DNA from: Rattus norvegicus
Lineage: Eukaryota > Chordata > Mammalia > Rodentia > Muridae
Assembly: GCF_036323735.1 (NCBI RefSeq)
Contig: NC_086036.1
Coordinates: 37,113,064-37,177,063 of the forward strand
Direction of reading: 5' to 3'
DNA: 64,000 nt
The translations under genes were made by a program, and so were the position numbers. Below the pieces are notes generated by a model that worked only from the letters and a program-made list of their open reading frames with translations, was not told where the DNA came from and did no database searches. The stretch's first letter is position 1; each line of letters begins with the position of its first letter. Shown here piece by piece: positions 37,875 through 48,973 of the stretch.

Positions 37875-38601
37875 GACCCGCGGATCCCGGCCCGCAGCAG
37901 CTCTCTGCTCCCAGACCCGGTGAGAGAGAGACCCAACCGCCTGGTCAGGTGGGAACTCCTGAGGCTGCAGAGCAGAAGAGACCACCAACACTGCTCACCC
38001 CTGCCCACATCCCTGGCCCAAGAGGAAACTGTATAAGGCCTCTGGGCTCCCGTGGGGGAGCGGCAGGACCCCTGCCAGAGACACCGCCGGACCCTGAAGG
38101 AAACAGACCGGATAAACAGTTCTCTGCACCCAAATCCCGTGGGAGGGAGAGCTAAACCTTCAGAGAGGCAGACAAGCCTGGGAAACCAGAAGAGACTGCT
38201 CCCTGCACACACATCTCAGACGCCAGAGGAAAAAGCCAAAGACCATCTGGAACCCTGGTGCACTGAAGCTCCCGGAAGGGGCGGCACAGGTCTTCCTGGT
38301 TGCTGCCGCTGCAGAGAGCCCCTGGGCAGCACCCCACGAGCAAACTTGAGCCTCGGAACCACAGGTAAGACCAAATTTTCTGCTGCAAGAAAGCTGCCTG
38401 GTGAACTCAAGACACAGGCCCACAGGAACACCTGAAGACCTGTAGAGAGGAAAAACTACACGCCCGAAAGCAGAACACTCTGTCCCCATAACTGACTGAA
38501 AGAGAGGAAAACAGGTCTACAGCACTCCTGACACACAGGCTTATAGGACAGTCTAGCCACTGTCAGAAATAGCAGAACAAAGTAACACTAGAGATAATCT
38601 G
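37875..38601 (+). promoter_or_regulatory. L1 copy 3 5' UTR / internal promoter region
   Basis: GC-rich leader starting GACCCGCGGATCCCGGCCCG. It is the probable internal promoter and possible antisense promoter of a young L1 (family knowledge). It holds a consensus splice donor CAG|GTAAGA (GT at 38365). An antisense start here would transcribe toward the Mcc exon 119 bp away in the Mcc sense direction. No experimental support is visible in the sequence. Confidence 0.7.
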
Positions 38602-39675
38602 ATGGCAAGAGGCAAGCACAGGAACCCAAGCAACAGAAACCAAGACTACATGCCATCATCGGAGCCCAATTCTCCCACCAAAACAAACATGGAATATCCA
38701 AACACACCAGAAAAGCAAGATCTAGTTTCAAAATCATATTTGATCATGATGCTGGAGGACTTCAAGAAAGATATGAACACACTTAGGGAAGCACAAGAAA
38801 ACATTAATAAACAAGTAAAAGCCTACAGAGAGGAATCGCAAAAATCCCTGAAAGAATTCCAGGAAAACACAATCAAACAGTTGAAGGAATTAAAAATGGA
38901 AATAGAAGCAATCAAGAAAGAACACATGGAAACAACCCTGGATATAGAAAACCAAAAGAAGAGACAAGGAGCTGTAGATACAAGCTTCACCAACAGAATA
39001 CAAGAGATGGAAGAGAGAATCTCAGGAGCAGAAGATTCCATAGAAATCATTGACTCAACTGTCAAAGATAATGTAAAGCTGAAAAAGCTACTGGTCCAAA
39101 ACATACAGGAAATCCAGGACTCAATGAGAAGATCAAACCTAAGGATAATAGGTATAGAAGAGAGTGAAGACTCCCAGCTCAAAGGACCAGTAAATATCTT
39201 CAACAAAATCATAGAAGAAAACTTCCCTAACCTAAAGAAAGAGGTGCCCATAAACATACAAGAAGCATACAGAACTAGAAATAGATTGGACCAGAAAAGA
39301 AAGTCCTCTCGTCACATAATAGTCAAAACACCAAATGCAGAAAATAAAGAAAGAATATTAAAAGCAGTAAGAGAAAAAGGTCAAGTAACATATAAAGGGA
39401 GACCTATCAGAATCACACCAGACTTCTCGCTAGAAACTATGAAGGCCAGAAGATCCTGGACTGATGTCATTCAGACCCTAAGAGAACACAAATGCCAGCC
39501 CAGGTTACTGTATCCAGCAAAACTCTCAATTAACATTGATGGAGAAACCAAGATATTCCATGACAAAACCAAATTTACACAATATCTTTCTACAAATCCA
39601 GCACTACAAAGGATAATAAATGGTAAAGCCCAACATAAGGAGGCAAGCTATACCCTAGAAGAAGCAAGAAACTAA
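38602..39675 (+). CDS. L1 copy 3 ORF1p, intact (357 aa)
   Basis: Uninterrupted frame from MARGKHRNPSNRNQDYMPSS to LEEARN and a TAA stop, the full length expected for rat L1 ORF1. Residues about 50-165 form a highly charged coiled coil that trimerises the protein; the RRM starts near RSNLRIIGIEESED; the C-terminal domain includes KGRPIRITPDF and KARRSWTDVIQ. ORF1p binds L1 RNA in cis as a nucleic-acid chaperone in the cytoplasmic L1 RNP. The ORF2 start ATG follows after 59 nt, as usual for the bicistronic L1 mRNA. Likely translatable if transcribed, though normally silenced by DNA methylation and piRNAs. Confidence 0.95.
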   Translation: MARGKHRNPSNRNQDYMPSSEPNSPTKTNMEYPNTPEKQDLVSKSYLIMMLEDFKKDMNTLREAQENINKQVKAYREESQKSLKEFQENTIKQLKELKMEIEAIKKEHMETTLDIENQKKRQGAVDTSFTNRIQEMEERISGAEDSIEIIDSTVKDNVKLKKLLVQNIQEIQDSMRRSNLRIIGIEESEDSQLKGPVNIFNKIIEENFPNLKKEVPINIQEAYRTRNRLDQKRKSSRHIIVKTPNAENKERILKAVREKGQVTYKGRPIRITPDFSLETMKARRSWTDVIQTLREHKCQPRLLYPAKLSINIDGETKIFHDKTKFTQYLSTNPALQRIINGKAQHKEASYTLEEARN

Positions 39676-39734
39676 TCGTCTTGGCAACAAAACAAAGAGA
39701 ATGAAAGCACACAAACATAACCTCACATACAAAT

Positions 39735-42700
39735 ATGAATATAACGGGAAGCAATAATCACTATTCCTTAATATCTCTCAATATCAATGGCCTCAACTCC
39801 CCAATAAAAAGACATAGATTAACAAACTGGATATGCAACGAGGACCCTGCATTCTGCTGCCTACAGGAAACACACCTCAGAGACAAAGACAGACACTACC
39901 TCAGAGTGAAAGGCTGGAAAACAACTTTCCAAGCAAATGGTCAGAAGAAGCAAGCTGGAGTAGCCATTCTAATATCAAATAAAATCAATTTCCAACTAAA
40001 AGTCATCAAAAAAGATAAGGAAGGACACTTCATATTCATCAAAGGAAAAATCAACCAAGATGAACTCTCAATCCTAAATATCTATGCCCCAAATACAAGG
40101 GCACCTACATACGTAAAAGAAACCTTACTAAAGCTCAAAACACACATTGCACCTCACACAATAATAGTGGGAGATTTCAACACCCCACTCTCATCAATGG
40201 ACAGATCATGGAAACAGAAATTAAACAGTGATGTCGACAGACTAAGAGAAGTCATGAGCCAAATGGACTTAACGGATATTTATAGAACATTCTATCCTAA
40301 AGCAAAAGGATATACCTTCTTCTCAGCTCCTCATGGTACTTTCTCCAAAATTGACCATATAATTGGTCAAAAAACGGGCCTCAACAGGTACAGAAAGATA
40401 GAAATAATCCCATGCGTGCTATCGGACCACCACGGCCTAAAACTGGTCTTCAATAACAATAAGGGAAGAATGCCCACATATACGTGGAAATTGAACAATG
40501 CTCTACTAAATGATAACCTGGTCAAGGAAGAAATAAAGAAAGAAATTAAAAACTTTTTAGAATTTAATGAAAATGAAGATACAACATACTCAAACTTATG
40601 GGACACAATGAAAGCTGTGCTAAGAGGAAAACTCATAGCGCTGAGTGCCTGCAGAAAGAAACAGGAAAGAGCATATGTCAGCAGCTTGACAGCACACCTA
40701 AAAGCTCTAGAACAAAAAGAAGCAAATACACCCAGGAGGAGTAGAAGGCAGGAAATAATCAAACTCAGAGCTGAAATCAACCAAGTAGAAACAAAAAGGA
40801 CCATAGAAAGAATCAACAGAACCAAAAGTTGGTTCTTTGAGAAAATCAACAAGATAGATAAACCCTTAGCCAGACTAACGAGAGGACACAGAGAGTGTGT
40901 CCAAATTAACAAAATCAGAAATGAAAAGGGAGACATAACTACAGATTCGGAGGAAATTCAAAAAATCATCACATCTTACTATAAAAACCTATATTCAACA
41001 AAATTTGAAAATCTTCAGGAAATGGACAATTTCCTAGACAGATACCAGGTATCGAAGTTAAATCAGGAACAGATAAACCAGTTAAACAACCCCATAACTC
41101 CTAAGGAAATAGAAGCAGTCATTAAAGGTCTCCCAACCAAAAAGAGCCCAGGTCCAGACGGGTTTAGTGCAGAATTCTATCAAACCTTCATAGAAGACCT
41201 CATACCAATATTATCCAAACTATTCCACAAAATTGAAACAGATGGAGCCCTACCGAATTCCTTCTACGAAGCCACAATTACTCTTATACCTAAACCACAC
41301 AAAGACACAACAAAGAAAGAGAACTTCAAACCAATTTCCCTTATGAATATCGACGCAAAAATACTCAATAAAATTCTAGCAAACCGAATTCAAGAGCACA
41401 TCAAAACAATCATCCACCATGATCAAGTAGGCTTCATCCCAGGCATGCAGGGATGGTTTAATATACGGAAAACCATCAACGTGATCCATTATATAAACAA
41501 ACTGAAAGAACAGAACCACATGATCATTTGATTAGATGCTGAGAAAGCATTTGACAAAATTCAACACCCCTTCATGATAAAAGTCCTGGAAAGAATAGGA
41601 ATTCAAGGCCCATACCTAAACATAGAAAAAGCCATATACAGCAAACCAGTTGCTAACATTAAACTAAATGGAGAGAAACTTGAAGCAATCCGACTAAAAT
41701 CAGGGACTAGACAAGGCTGCCCACTCTCTCCCTACTTATTCAATATAGTTCTTGAAGTTCTAGCCAGAGCAATCAGACAACAAAAGGAGATCAAAAGGAT
41801 ACAGATCGGAAAAGAAGAGGTCAAAATATCACTATTTGCAGATGACATGATAGTATATTTAAGTGATCCCAAAAGTTCCACCAGAGAACTACTAAAGCTG
41901 ATAAACAACTTCAGCAAAGTGGCTGGGTATAAAATTAACTCAAATAAATCAGTTGCCTTCCTCTATACAAAAGAGAAACAAGCCGAGAAAGAAATTAGGG
42001 AAACGACACCCTTCATAATATACCCAAATAATATAAAGTACCTCGGTGTGACTTTAACCAAGCAAGTAAAAGATCTGTACAATAAGAACTTCAAGACACT
42101 GAGGAAAGAAATTGAAGAAGACCTCAGAAGATGGAAAGATCTCCCATGCTCATGGATTGGCAGGATTAATATAGTAAAAATGGCCATTTTACCAAAAGCA
42201 ATCTACAGATTCAATGCAATCCCCATCAAAATACCAATCCAATTCTTCAAAGAGTTAGACAGAACAATTTGCAAATTCATCTGGAATAACAAAAAACCCA
42301 GGATAGCTAAAGCTATCCTCAACAATAAAAGGACTTCAGGGGGAATCACTATCCCTGAACTCAAGCAGTATTACAGAGCAATAGTGATAAAAACTGCATG
42401 GTATTGGTACAGAGACAGACAGATAGACCAATGGAATAGAATTGAAGACCCAGAAATGAACCCACACACCTATGGTCACTTGATTTTTGACAAAGGAGCC
42501 AAAACCATCCAATGGAAAAAAGATAGCATTTTCAGCAAATGGTGCTGGTTCAACTGGAGGGCAACATGTAGAAGAATGCAGATCGATCCATGCTTATCAC
42601 CCTGTACAAAGCTTAAGTCCAAGTGGATCAAGGACCTCCACATCAAACCAGACACACTCAAACTAATAGAAGAAAAACTAGGGAAGCATCTCAAACACAT

Positions 42701-43562
42701 GGGCACTGGAAAAAATTTCCTGAACAAAACACCAATGGCTTATGCTCTAAGATCAAGAATCAACAAATGGGATCTCATAAAACTGCAAAGCTTCTGTAAG
42801 GCAAAGGACACTGTGGTTAGGACAAAACGGCAACCAACAGATTGGGAAAAGATCTTCACCAATCCTACAACAGATAGAGGCCTTATATCCAAAATATACA
42901 AAGAACTCAAGAAGTTAGACCGCAGGGAAACAAATAACCCTATTAAAAAATGGGGTTCAGAGCTAAACAAAGAATTCACAGCTGAGGAATGCCGAATGGC
43001 TGAGAAACACCTAAAGAAATGTTCAACATCTTTAGTCATAAGGGAAATGCAAATCAAAACAACCCTGAGATTTCACCTCACACCAGTGCGATTGGCTAAG
43101 ATCAAAAACTCAGGTGACAGCAGATGCTGGCGAGGATGCGGAGAAAGAGGAACACTCCTCCATTGTTGGTGGGATTGCAGACTGGTAAAACCATTCTGGA
43201 AATCAGTCTGGAGGTTCCTCAGAAAATTGGACATTGAACTGCCTGAGGATCCAGCTATACCTCTCTTGGGCATATACCCAAAAGATGCCTCAACATATAA
43301 AAGAGACACGTGCTCCACTATGTTCATCGCAGCCTTATTTATAATAGCCAGAAAATGGAAAGAACCCAGATGCCCTTCAACAGAGGAATGGATACAGAAA
43401 ATGTGGTACATCTACACAATGGAATATTACTCAGCTATCAAAAACAACGAGTTTATGAAATTCGTAGGCAAATGGTTGGAACTGGAAAATATCATCCTGA
43501 GTGAGCTAACCCAATCACAGAAAGACATACATGGTATGCACTCATTGATAAGTGGCTATTAG
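39735..43562 (+). pseudogene. L1 copy 3 ORF2 (endonuclease/reverse transcriptase) with one nonsense codon
   Basis: 1275 codons in one frame, broken only by a TGA at 41529-41531 (codon 599, just before LDAEKAFDK; the other copies have a sense TCA there). The upstream part holds the APE-type endonuclease (LQETH at 43-47, GDFN at 146-149, SDHHGL at 230-235) and the start of RT (SPGPDGFSAEFYQ). The downstream part holds the RT catalytic LFADDMIVYL (FADD about 701-704) and the C-terminal Cys-rich region (CWRGCGERGTLLHC, about 1130). The product would be an endonuclease with a truncated RT, so the copy should not retrotranspose by itself unless there is readthrough. Confidence 0.93.
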
Positions 43563-44135
43563 CCCAAATGCTTGAATTACCCTAGATCCCTAGAACAAAC
43601 GAAACTCAAGACGGATGATCAAAATGTGAATGCTTCACTCCTTCTTTAAATGAGGCAAAAGAATACCCTTGGCAGGGATGGGAGAGGCAAAGATTAAAAC
43701 AGAGACTTAAGGAACACCCATTCAGAGCCTGCCCCACATGTGGCCCATACATATACAGCCACCCAATTAGACAAGATGGATGAAGCAAAGAAGTGCAGAC
43801 CGACAGGAGCCGGATGTAGATCGCTCCTGAGAGACACAGCCAGAATACAGCAAATATAGAGGCGAATGCCAGCAGCAAACCACTGAACTGAGAATAGGTC
43901 CCCTATTGAAGGAATCAGAGAAAGAACTGGAAGAGCTTGAAGGGGCTCGAGACCCCAAAAGTACAACAATGCCAAGCAACCAGAGCTTCCAGGGACTAAG
44001 CCACTACCTAAAGACTATACATGGACTGACCCTGGACTCTGACCCCATAGGTAGCAATGAATATCCTAGTAAGAGCACCAGTGGAAGGGGAAGCCCTGGG
44101 TCCTGCTAAGACTGAACCCCCAGTGAACTAGTCTA

Positions 44136-44208
44136 TGGGGGGAGGGCGGCAATGGGGGGAGGGTTGGGAGGGGAACACCCATAAGGAAGGGGAGGGGGGA
44201 GGGGGATG
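44136..44208 (+). other. G-rich polypurine tract in L1 copy 3 3' UTR
   Basis: Dense G runs (GGGGGGAGGG, GGGGGGAGGG, GGGGAGGGGGG, GAGGGGG) on the L1 sense strand, with strong G-quadruplex potential. On the Mcc strand it is a C-rich pyrimidine tract. Confidence 0.75.
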
Positions 44209-44291
44209 TTTGCCCGGAAACCGGGAAAGGGAATGACACTCGAAATGTATATAAGAAATACTCAAGTTAATAATAAAAAAAAAAAAAAAAA

Positions 44292-44305
44292 AAAACTGGA
44301 GTGCC
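44292..44305 (+). repeat. Middle copy of a triplicated target site (L1 copy 3 / B2 boundary)
   Basis: AAAACTGGAGTGCC serves as the 3' duplication of L1 copy 3 and, extended by CA to 44307, as the 5' duplication of the B2 SINE. Confidence 0.93.
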
Positions 44306-44307
44306 CA

Positions 44308-44504
44308 GGGGTGGAGAGATGGCTCAGATGGCTCAGAGAGCACCCGACTACTCTTCCAGAGGTCCTGAGTTCAATTCCCAGCAACCACATGGTGGCTCAC
44401 AACCATCTGTAAAGAGATCCGATGCCCTCTTCTGGTGTAAATGAAGACAGCAACAGTGTACTTATATATAATAAATGAATAAATCTTAAAAAAAACAAAA
44501 ACAA
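44308..44504 (+). mobile_element. B2 SINE, plus strand
   Basis: Starts GGGGTGGAGAGATGGCTCAG and contains the B2 core (GAGTTCAATTCCCAGCAACC, CACAACCATCTGTAA, TGCCCTCTTCTGG), ending in an A-rich tail. It is flanked by a perfect 16-bp duplication (AAAACTGGAGTGCCCA at 44292-44307 and 44505-44520). ATGGCTCAG is duplicated in tandem in the tRNA-like head, an internal oddity. B2 is a Pol III SINE mobilised by L1 machinery. Confidence 0.93.
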
Positions 44505-44520
44505 AAAACTGGAGTGCCCA
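44505..44520 (+). repeat. 3' target-site duplication of the B2 SINE (third copy of the target)
   Basis: AAAACTGGAGTGCCCA, identical to the sequence on the other side of the B2 and to the L1 copy 3 duplications. Confidence 0.93.
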
Positions 44521-45730
44521 AACAAAAACAGGAACTTGCTCTAACCCCAAACTAACCCTTGTAGCTCCAATGCCTTGGGAGGATATACTAGGCTTTCTCT
44601 TCCTAACACTTCTCCCGTCCCTTCCACCCTCTGCAGAGTCACTGCTTGCTCCTAACCAAAAAATGGGCAGGAGTTCATCAGATTAGTTCATAGATTCTGA
44701 ATCTTGAGTGAATGCCCCCAAGTAATGCACGTAAGTTTGCATAAAGCTGAGTTATCCACAGCCTCAAAGAGCTGTCCGTTACTTTCTTCCACCACTTTGT
44801 TCCATTTTTTGACAGTATTTTTCAATCAAAACCACTAAGTGATAGAATGGGTGTTCTGCTTGGGGTAGGGGTCTAGTTCATGCTATCCAATATCCTCTTC
44901 TTCCATACTGTAAACTCCCAGAAGGCAGACATTAGATATTCCATTATTTATCCCTAGCCATCGCCCGCACCCTGGTGGCATATGGCTCAGCTCACTGTGG
45001 ATGATCTAGAAGTGTTGTCAGATGAGGAAATGGTGACATGTCAGAGCCATGAAGGCTGCTTTATAGAAATAATGACAAAAAAGTGCCCGAAGCTTCCCCA
45101 TGCCTATGCATTGATGGGGCAAGAATCACTGCATACTATGAAAACATTTTTGCAGAGGAAATTTAAACCAGGAGGAATCTATCCACCATCATTTCTTTCT
45201 GCCCTCCTCAATTCTCCTTAGGCAGTAGCAGATGATCATTTACAGAACAATAAAACATCTTAGGTGATGGAACAAGTGGTCTAGGTCTGGCCTTATCTGC
45301 TACACTCGGTGGTTATTAATTTCCTGTCCTGCAGGGAAATTTTAATTTCACTTTCAACAAGGTTTTCTGAATGCCAAGAGCCATATGCGATCTCCAGCCA
45401 GCTCTGCAGGTGGGTGTTTTCAAGCCATGTGGCAGGAAAAGGTTAAGGCTTCTTACCTACTCCCTCATAGACCCTACCTTCTATGTTCCCAATGATATCA
45501 CCAACAGCCGGAACCTGGGGATCCTCTGAGCTCTTGAAACAAGATTAGGGCAGGCAAGGTTTTTTGACTGCTCCATCATAAGCTTCATAGGATTCATTCT
45601 TTATGAAGGACACTGATGTGAACCACTGTGTTCAACTATAGTCTCAACACCAAAGAACGCCCACTCAAACTCAAACTGAGAATCAGGGGATCCAGAGAGG
45701 TGAGGATGAGCATGGAACAAAGGTCACTTT

Positions 45731-45747
45731 TAAAGGGCTGGGGATAC
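45731..45747 (+). repeat. 5' target-site duplication of L1 copy 4 (includes ID SINE head)
   Basis: TAAAGGGCTGGGGATAC, identical to 48893-48909. Confidence 0.93.
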
Positions 45748-48144
45748 GGGTTTAGTGCAGAATTCTATCAGACCTTCATAGAAGACCTCATACCAATATT
45801 ATCCAAACTATTCCACAAAATTGAAACAGATGGAGCACTACCGAATTCCTTCTATGAAGCCACAATTACTCTTACGCCTAAACCACACAAAGACCCAACA
45901 AAGAAAGAGAACTTCAGGCCAATTTCCCTTAAGAATATCAACGCAAAAATACTCAATAAAATTCTGGCAAACCGAATCCAAGAGCACATCAAAACAATCA
46001 TCCACCACGATCAAGTAGGCTTCATCCCAGGCATGCAGGGATGGTTTAATATACGGAAAACCAACAACATTATCCAATATATAAACAAACTGAAAGATAA
46101 AAACCACACGATCATTTCATTAGATGCTGAGAAAGCATTTGACAAAATTCAACACCCCTTCATGATAAAAGTCCTGGAGAGAATAGGAATTCAAGGCCCA
46201 TACCTAAACATAGTAAAAGCCATATAAAGCAAATCAGTTGCTAACATTAAACTAAATGGAGAGAAACTTGAAGCAATCCGACTAAAATCAGGGACTAGAT
46301 AAGGCTGCCCACTCTCTCTCTACTCATTCAATATACTTCTTGAAGTTCTAGCCAGAGCAATCAGACAACAAAAGGAGGTCAAGGGGATACAGATCGGAAA
46401 AGAAGAAGTCAAAATATCACTATTTGCAGATGATATGATAGTATACTTAAGTGATCCCAAAAGTTCCACCAGAGAACTACTAAAGCTGATAAACAACTTC
46501 AGCAAAGTGGCTGGGTATAAAATTAACTCAAATAATCAGGAGTCTTCCTCTACACAAAAGAGAAACAAACTGAGAAAGAAATTAGGGAAATGACACCCTT
46601 CATAATAGACCCAAATAATATAAAGTACCTCGGTGTGACTTTAACCAAGCAAGTAAAAGATCTGTACAATAAGAACTTCAAGACTCTGAAGAAAGAAGTT
46701 GAAGAAGACCTCAGAAGATGGAAAGATCTCCCATGCTCATGCATTGGCAGGATTAATATAGTAAAAATGTCCATTTTCCCAAAAGCGATCTACAGATTCA
46801 ATGCAATTCCCATCAAAATACCAATCCATTTCTTCAAAGAGTTAGAACAATTTGCAAATTCATCAAGAATAACAAAAAACCCAGGATACCTAAAACTATC
46901 CTAAACAATAAAAGGACTTCAGGGGGAATCACTATCCCTGAACTCAAGCAGTATTACAGAGCAATAGTGATAAAAACTGCATGGTATTGGTACAGAGACA
47001 GAGAGGTAGACCAATGGAACAGAACTGAAGACCCAGAAATGAACCCACACACCTATGGGCACTTGATTTTTGACAAAAGAGCCAAAACCATCAAATGGAA
47101 AAAAGATAGCATTTTCAGCAAATGGTGCTGGTTCAACTGGAGGTCAGCATGAAGAAGAATGCAGATCGATCCATGCTTATCACCCTGTACAAAGCTTAGG
47201 TCCAAGTGGATCAAGGACCTCCACATCAAACCAGACACACTCAAACTAATAGAAGAAAAACTAGGGAAGCATCTCAAACACATGGGCACTGGAGAAAATT
47301 TCCTGAACAAAACACCAATGGCTTATTCTCTAAGATCAAGAATGGACAAATGGGATCTCATAAAACTGCAAAGCTTCTGTAAGGCAAAGGACACTGTGGT
47401 TAGGACAAAACGGCAACCAACAGATTGGGAAAAGATCTTTACCACTCCTACAACAGATAGAGGCCTTAGATCCAAAATATACAAAGAACTCAAGAAGTTA
47501 GACCGCAGGGAGACAAATAACTCTATTAAAAAATGGGGTTCAGAGCTGAACAAAGAGTTCACAGCTGAGGAATGCCGAATGGCTGAGAAACACATAAAGA
47601 AATGTTCAACATCTTTAGTCATAAGGGAAATGCAAATCAAAACAACCCTGAGATTTCACCTCACACCAGTGAGAATGGCTAAGATCAAAAACTCAGGTGA
47701 CAGCAAATGCTGGCGAGGATGTGGAGAAAGAGGAACACTCCTCCATTGTTGGTGGGATTGCAGACTGGTACAATCATCTCGAAATCAGTCCAGAGGTTCC
47801 TCAGAAAATTGGACATTGAACTGCCTGAGGATCCAGCTATATCTCTCCTGGGCATATACCCAAAAGATGCCCCAACACATAAAAAAGACACGTGCTCCAC
47901 AATGTTCATAGCAGCCTTATTTATAATAGCCAGAAGCTGGAAAGAACCCAGATGCCCTTCAACAGAGGAATGGATACAGAAAATATGGTACATCTACACA
48001 ATGGAATATTACTCAGCTATCAAAAACAATGATTTTATGAAATTTGTAGGCAAATGTTTGGAACCTGAAAATATCATCCTGAGTGAGGTAACCCAATCAC
48101 AGAAAAACACACATGGTATGCACTCATTGATAAGTGGCTATTAG
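45748..48144 (+). pseudogene. L1 copy 4 ORF2 3' fragment, broken
   Basis: Encodes RT from GFSAEFYQTFIEDL to the C-terminus. It is open to about 46226, where a TAA replaces the TAC of IYS. Another stop sits where GTRQGC is expected (TAG ATAAGG near 46298), and frameshifts occur near 46533, 46846 and 47780. The terminal TAG at 48142-48144 is kept. The LFADDMIVYL motif is present at about 46420-46445. Not functional. Confidence 0.9.
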
Positions 48145-48717
48145 CCCAAATGCTTGAATTACCCTAGATGCCTAGAACACATGAAACTCAAGACGGATGA
48201 TCAAAATGTGAATGTTTCACTCCCTCTTTAAAAGGGGAGCAAGAATACCCTTGGCAGGGAATAGAGAGGCAAAGATTAAAACAGACACAGAAGGAACACC
48301 CATTCAGAGTCTGCCCCACATGTGGCCCATACATATACAGCCACCCAATTAGACAAGATGGATGAAGCAAAGAAGTGCAGGCCGACAGGAGCCAGATGTA
48401 GATCTCTCCTGAGAGACACAACCAGAATACAGCAAATACAGAGGCGAATGCCAGCAGCAAACCACTGAACTGAGAACGGGACCCCCCGTTGAAGGAATCA
48501 GAGAAAGAACTGGAAAGCTTGAAGGGGCTCGAGACCCCATATGAACAACAATGCCAAGCAACCAGAGCTTCCAGGGACTAAGCCACTATCTAAAGAGTAT
48601 ACATGGACTGACCCTGGACTCTGACCTCATAGGTAGCATTGAATATCCTAGTAAGATCACCAGTGTAAGGGGAAGCCCTGGGTCCTGCTAAGTCTGAACC
48701 CCCAGTGAACGTGATTG

Positions 48718-48796
48718 TTGGGGTGAGGGCGGCAATGGGGGGAGGATGGGGAGGGGAATACCCATAAAGAAGGGGAGGCGGAGGGGTTAGGGGGAT
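48718..48796 (+). other. G-rich polypurine tract in L1 copy 4 3' UTR
   Basis: Repeated G runs (GGGGTGAGGGCGG, GGGGGGAGGATGGGG, GGGGAGG) as in the other three L1 copies. Confidence 0.65.
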
Positions 48797-48892
48797 GTTG
48801 GCCCATAAACCGTGAAAGGGAATAACACTCGAAATGTAAATAAGGAATACTCAAGTTAATAAAAAAAAAGAAAAGAAAAATAAATAAATATA

Positions 48893-48909
48893 TAAAGGGC
48901 TGGGGATAC
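48893..48909 (+). repeat. 3' target-site duplication of L1 copy 4
   Basis: TAAAGGGCTGGGGATAC, continuing directly into the rest of the ID element. Confidence 0.93.
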
Positions 48910-48973
48910 AGCTCAGTAGCACAGCTTATGTGTAGTAAAGGTGAGGTCCTGTGTTTAATCCCAAACACCAAAG
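48897..48973 (+). mobile_element. ID SINE (tRNA-Ala/BC1-derived), plus strand
   Basis: GGGCTGGGGATACAGCTCAGTAGC followed by a diverged body and GTTTAATCCCAAACACC. The order matches the ID consensus (A-box-like GGGGATTTAGCTCAG, B-box-like GGTTCGGTCCCC). It is diverged, so an old ID copy. L1 copy 4 landed in its first bases, so only its 13-bp head is repeated at 45735-45747. Confidence 0.75.

Larger units (their letters stand above)
37875..44291 (+). mobile_element. LINE-1 copy 3, rat type, full length and nearly intact (about 6.4 kb)
   Basis: Complete L1: 727-bp 5' UTR, intact ORF1 (357 codons), ORF2 of 1275 codons with a single nonsense codon, 729-bp 3' UTR with G-rich tract, and a poly(A) tail. 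The target-site duplication is a perfect 14 bp (AAAACTGGAGTGCC at 37861-37874 and 44292-44305). Perfect duplication plus near-intact ORFs indicate a recent insertion. It lies antisense to Mcc with its 5' end 119 bp upstream of the acceptor of the exon at 37613-37755. The same target sequence was reused by a B2 SINE at the 3' end. Confidence 0.97.
45748..48892 (+). mobile_element. LINE-1 copy 4, rat type, 5'-truncated within ORF2 (about 3.1 kb)
   Basis: Begins in the RT domain of ORF2 (GGGTTTAGTGCAGAATTC) and runs to the 3' UTR and an A-rich tail. The target-site duplication is a perfect 17 bp (TAAAGGGCTGGGGATAC at 45731-45747 and 48893-48909), whose last 13 bp are the head of an ID SINE. Typical 5'-truncated insertion; antisense to Mcc. 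Confidence 0.95.

Noticed and set aside
44982..45221. 79-codon plus-strand frame starting MAQLTVDDLEVLSDEE
   Set aside because: Acidic start looks protein-like, but there is no homology I recognise, no upstream or downstream gene structure, and it lies antisense in an Mcc intron.
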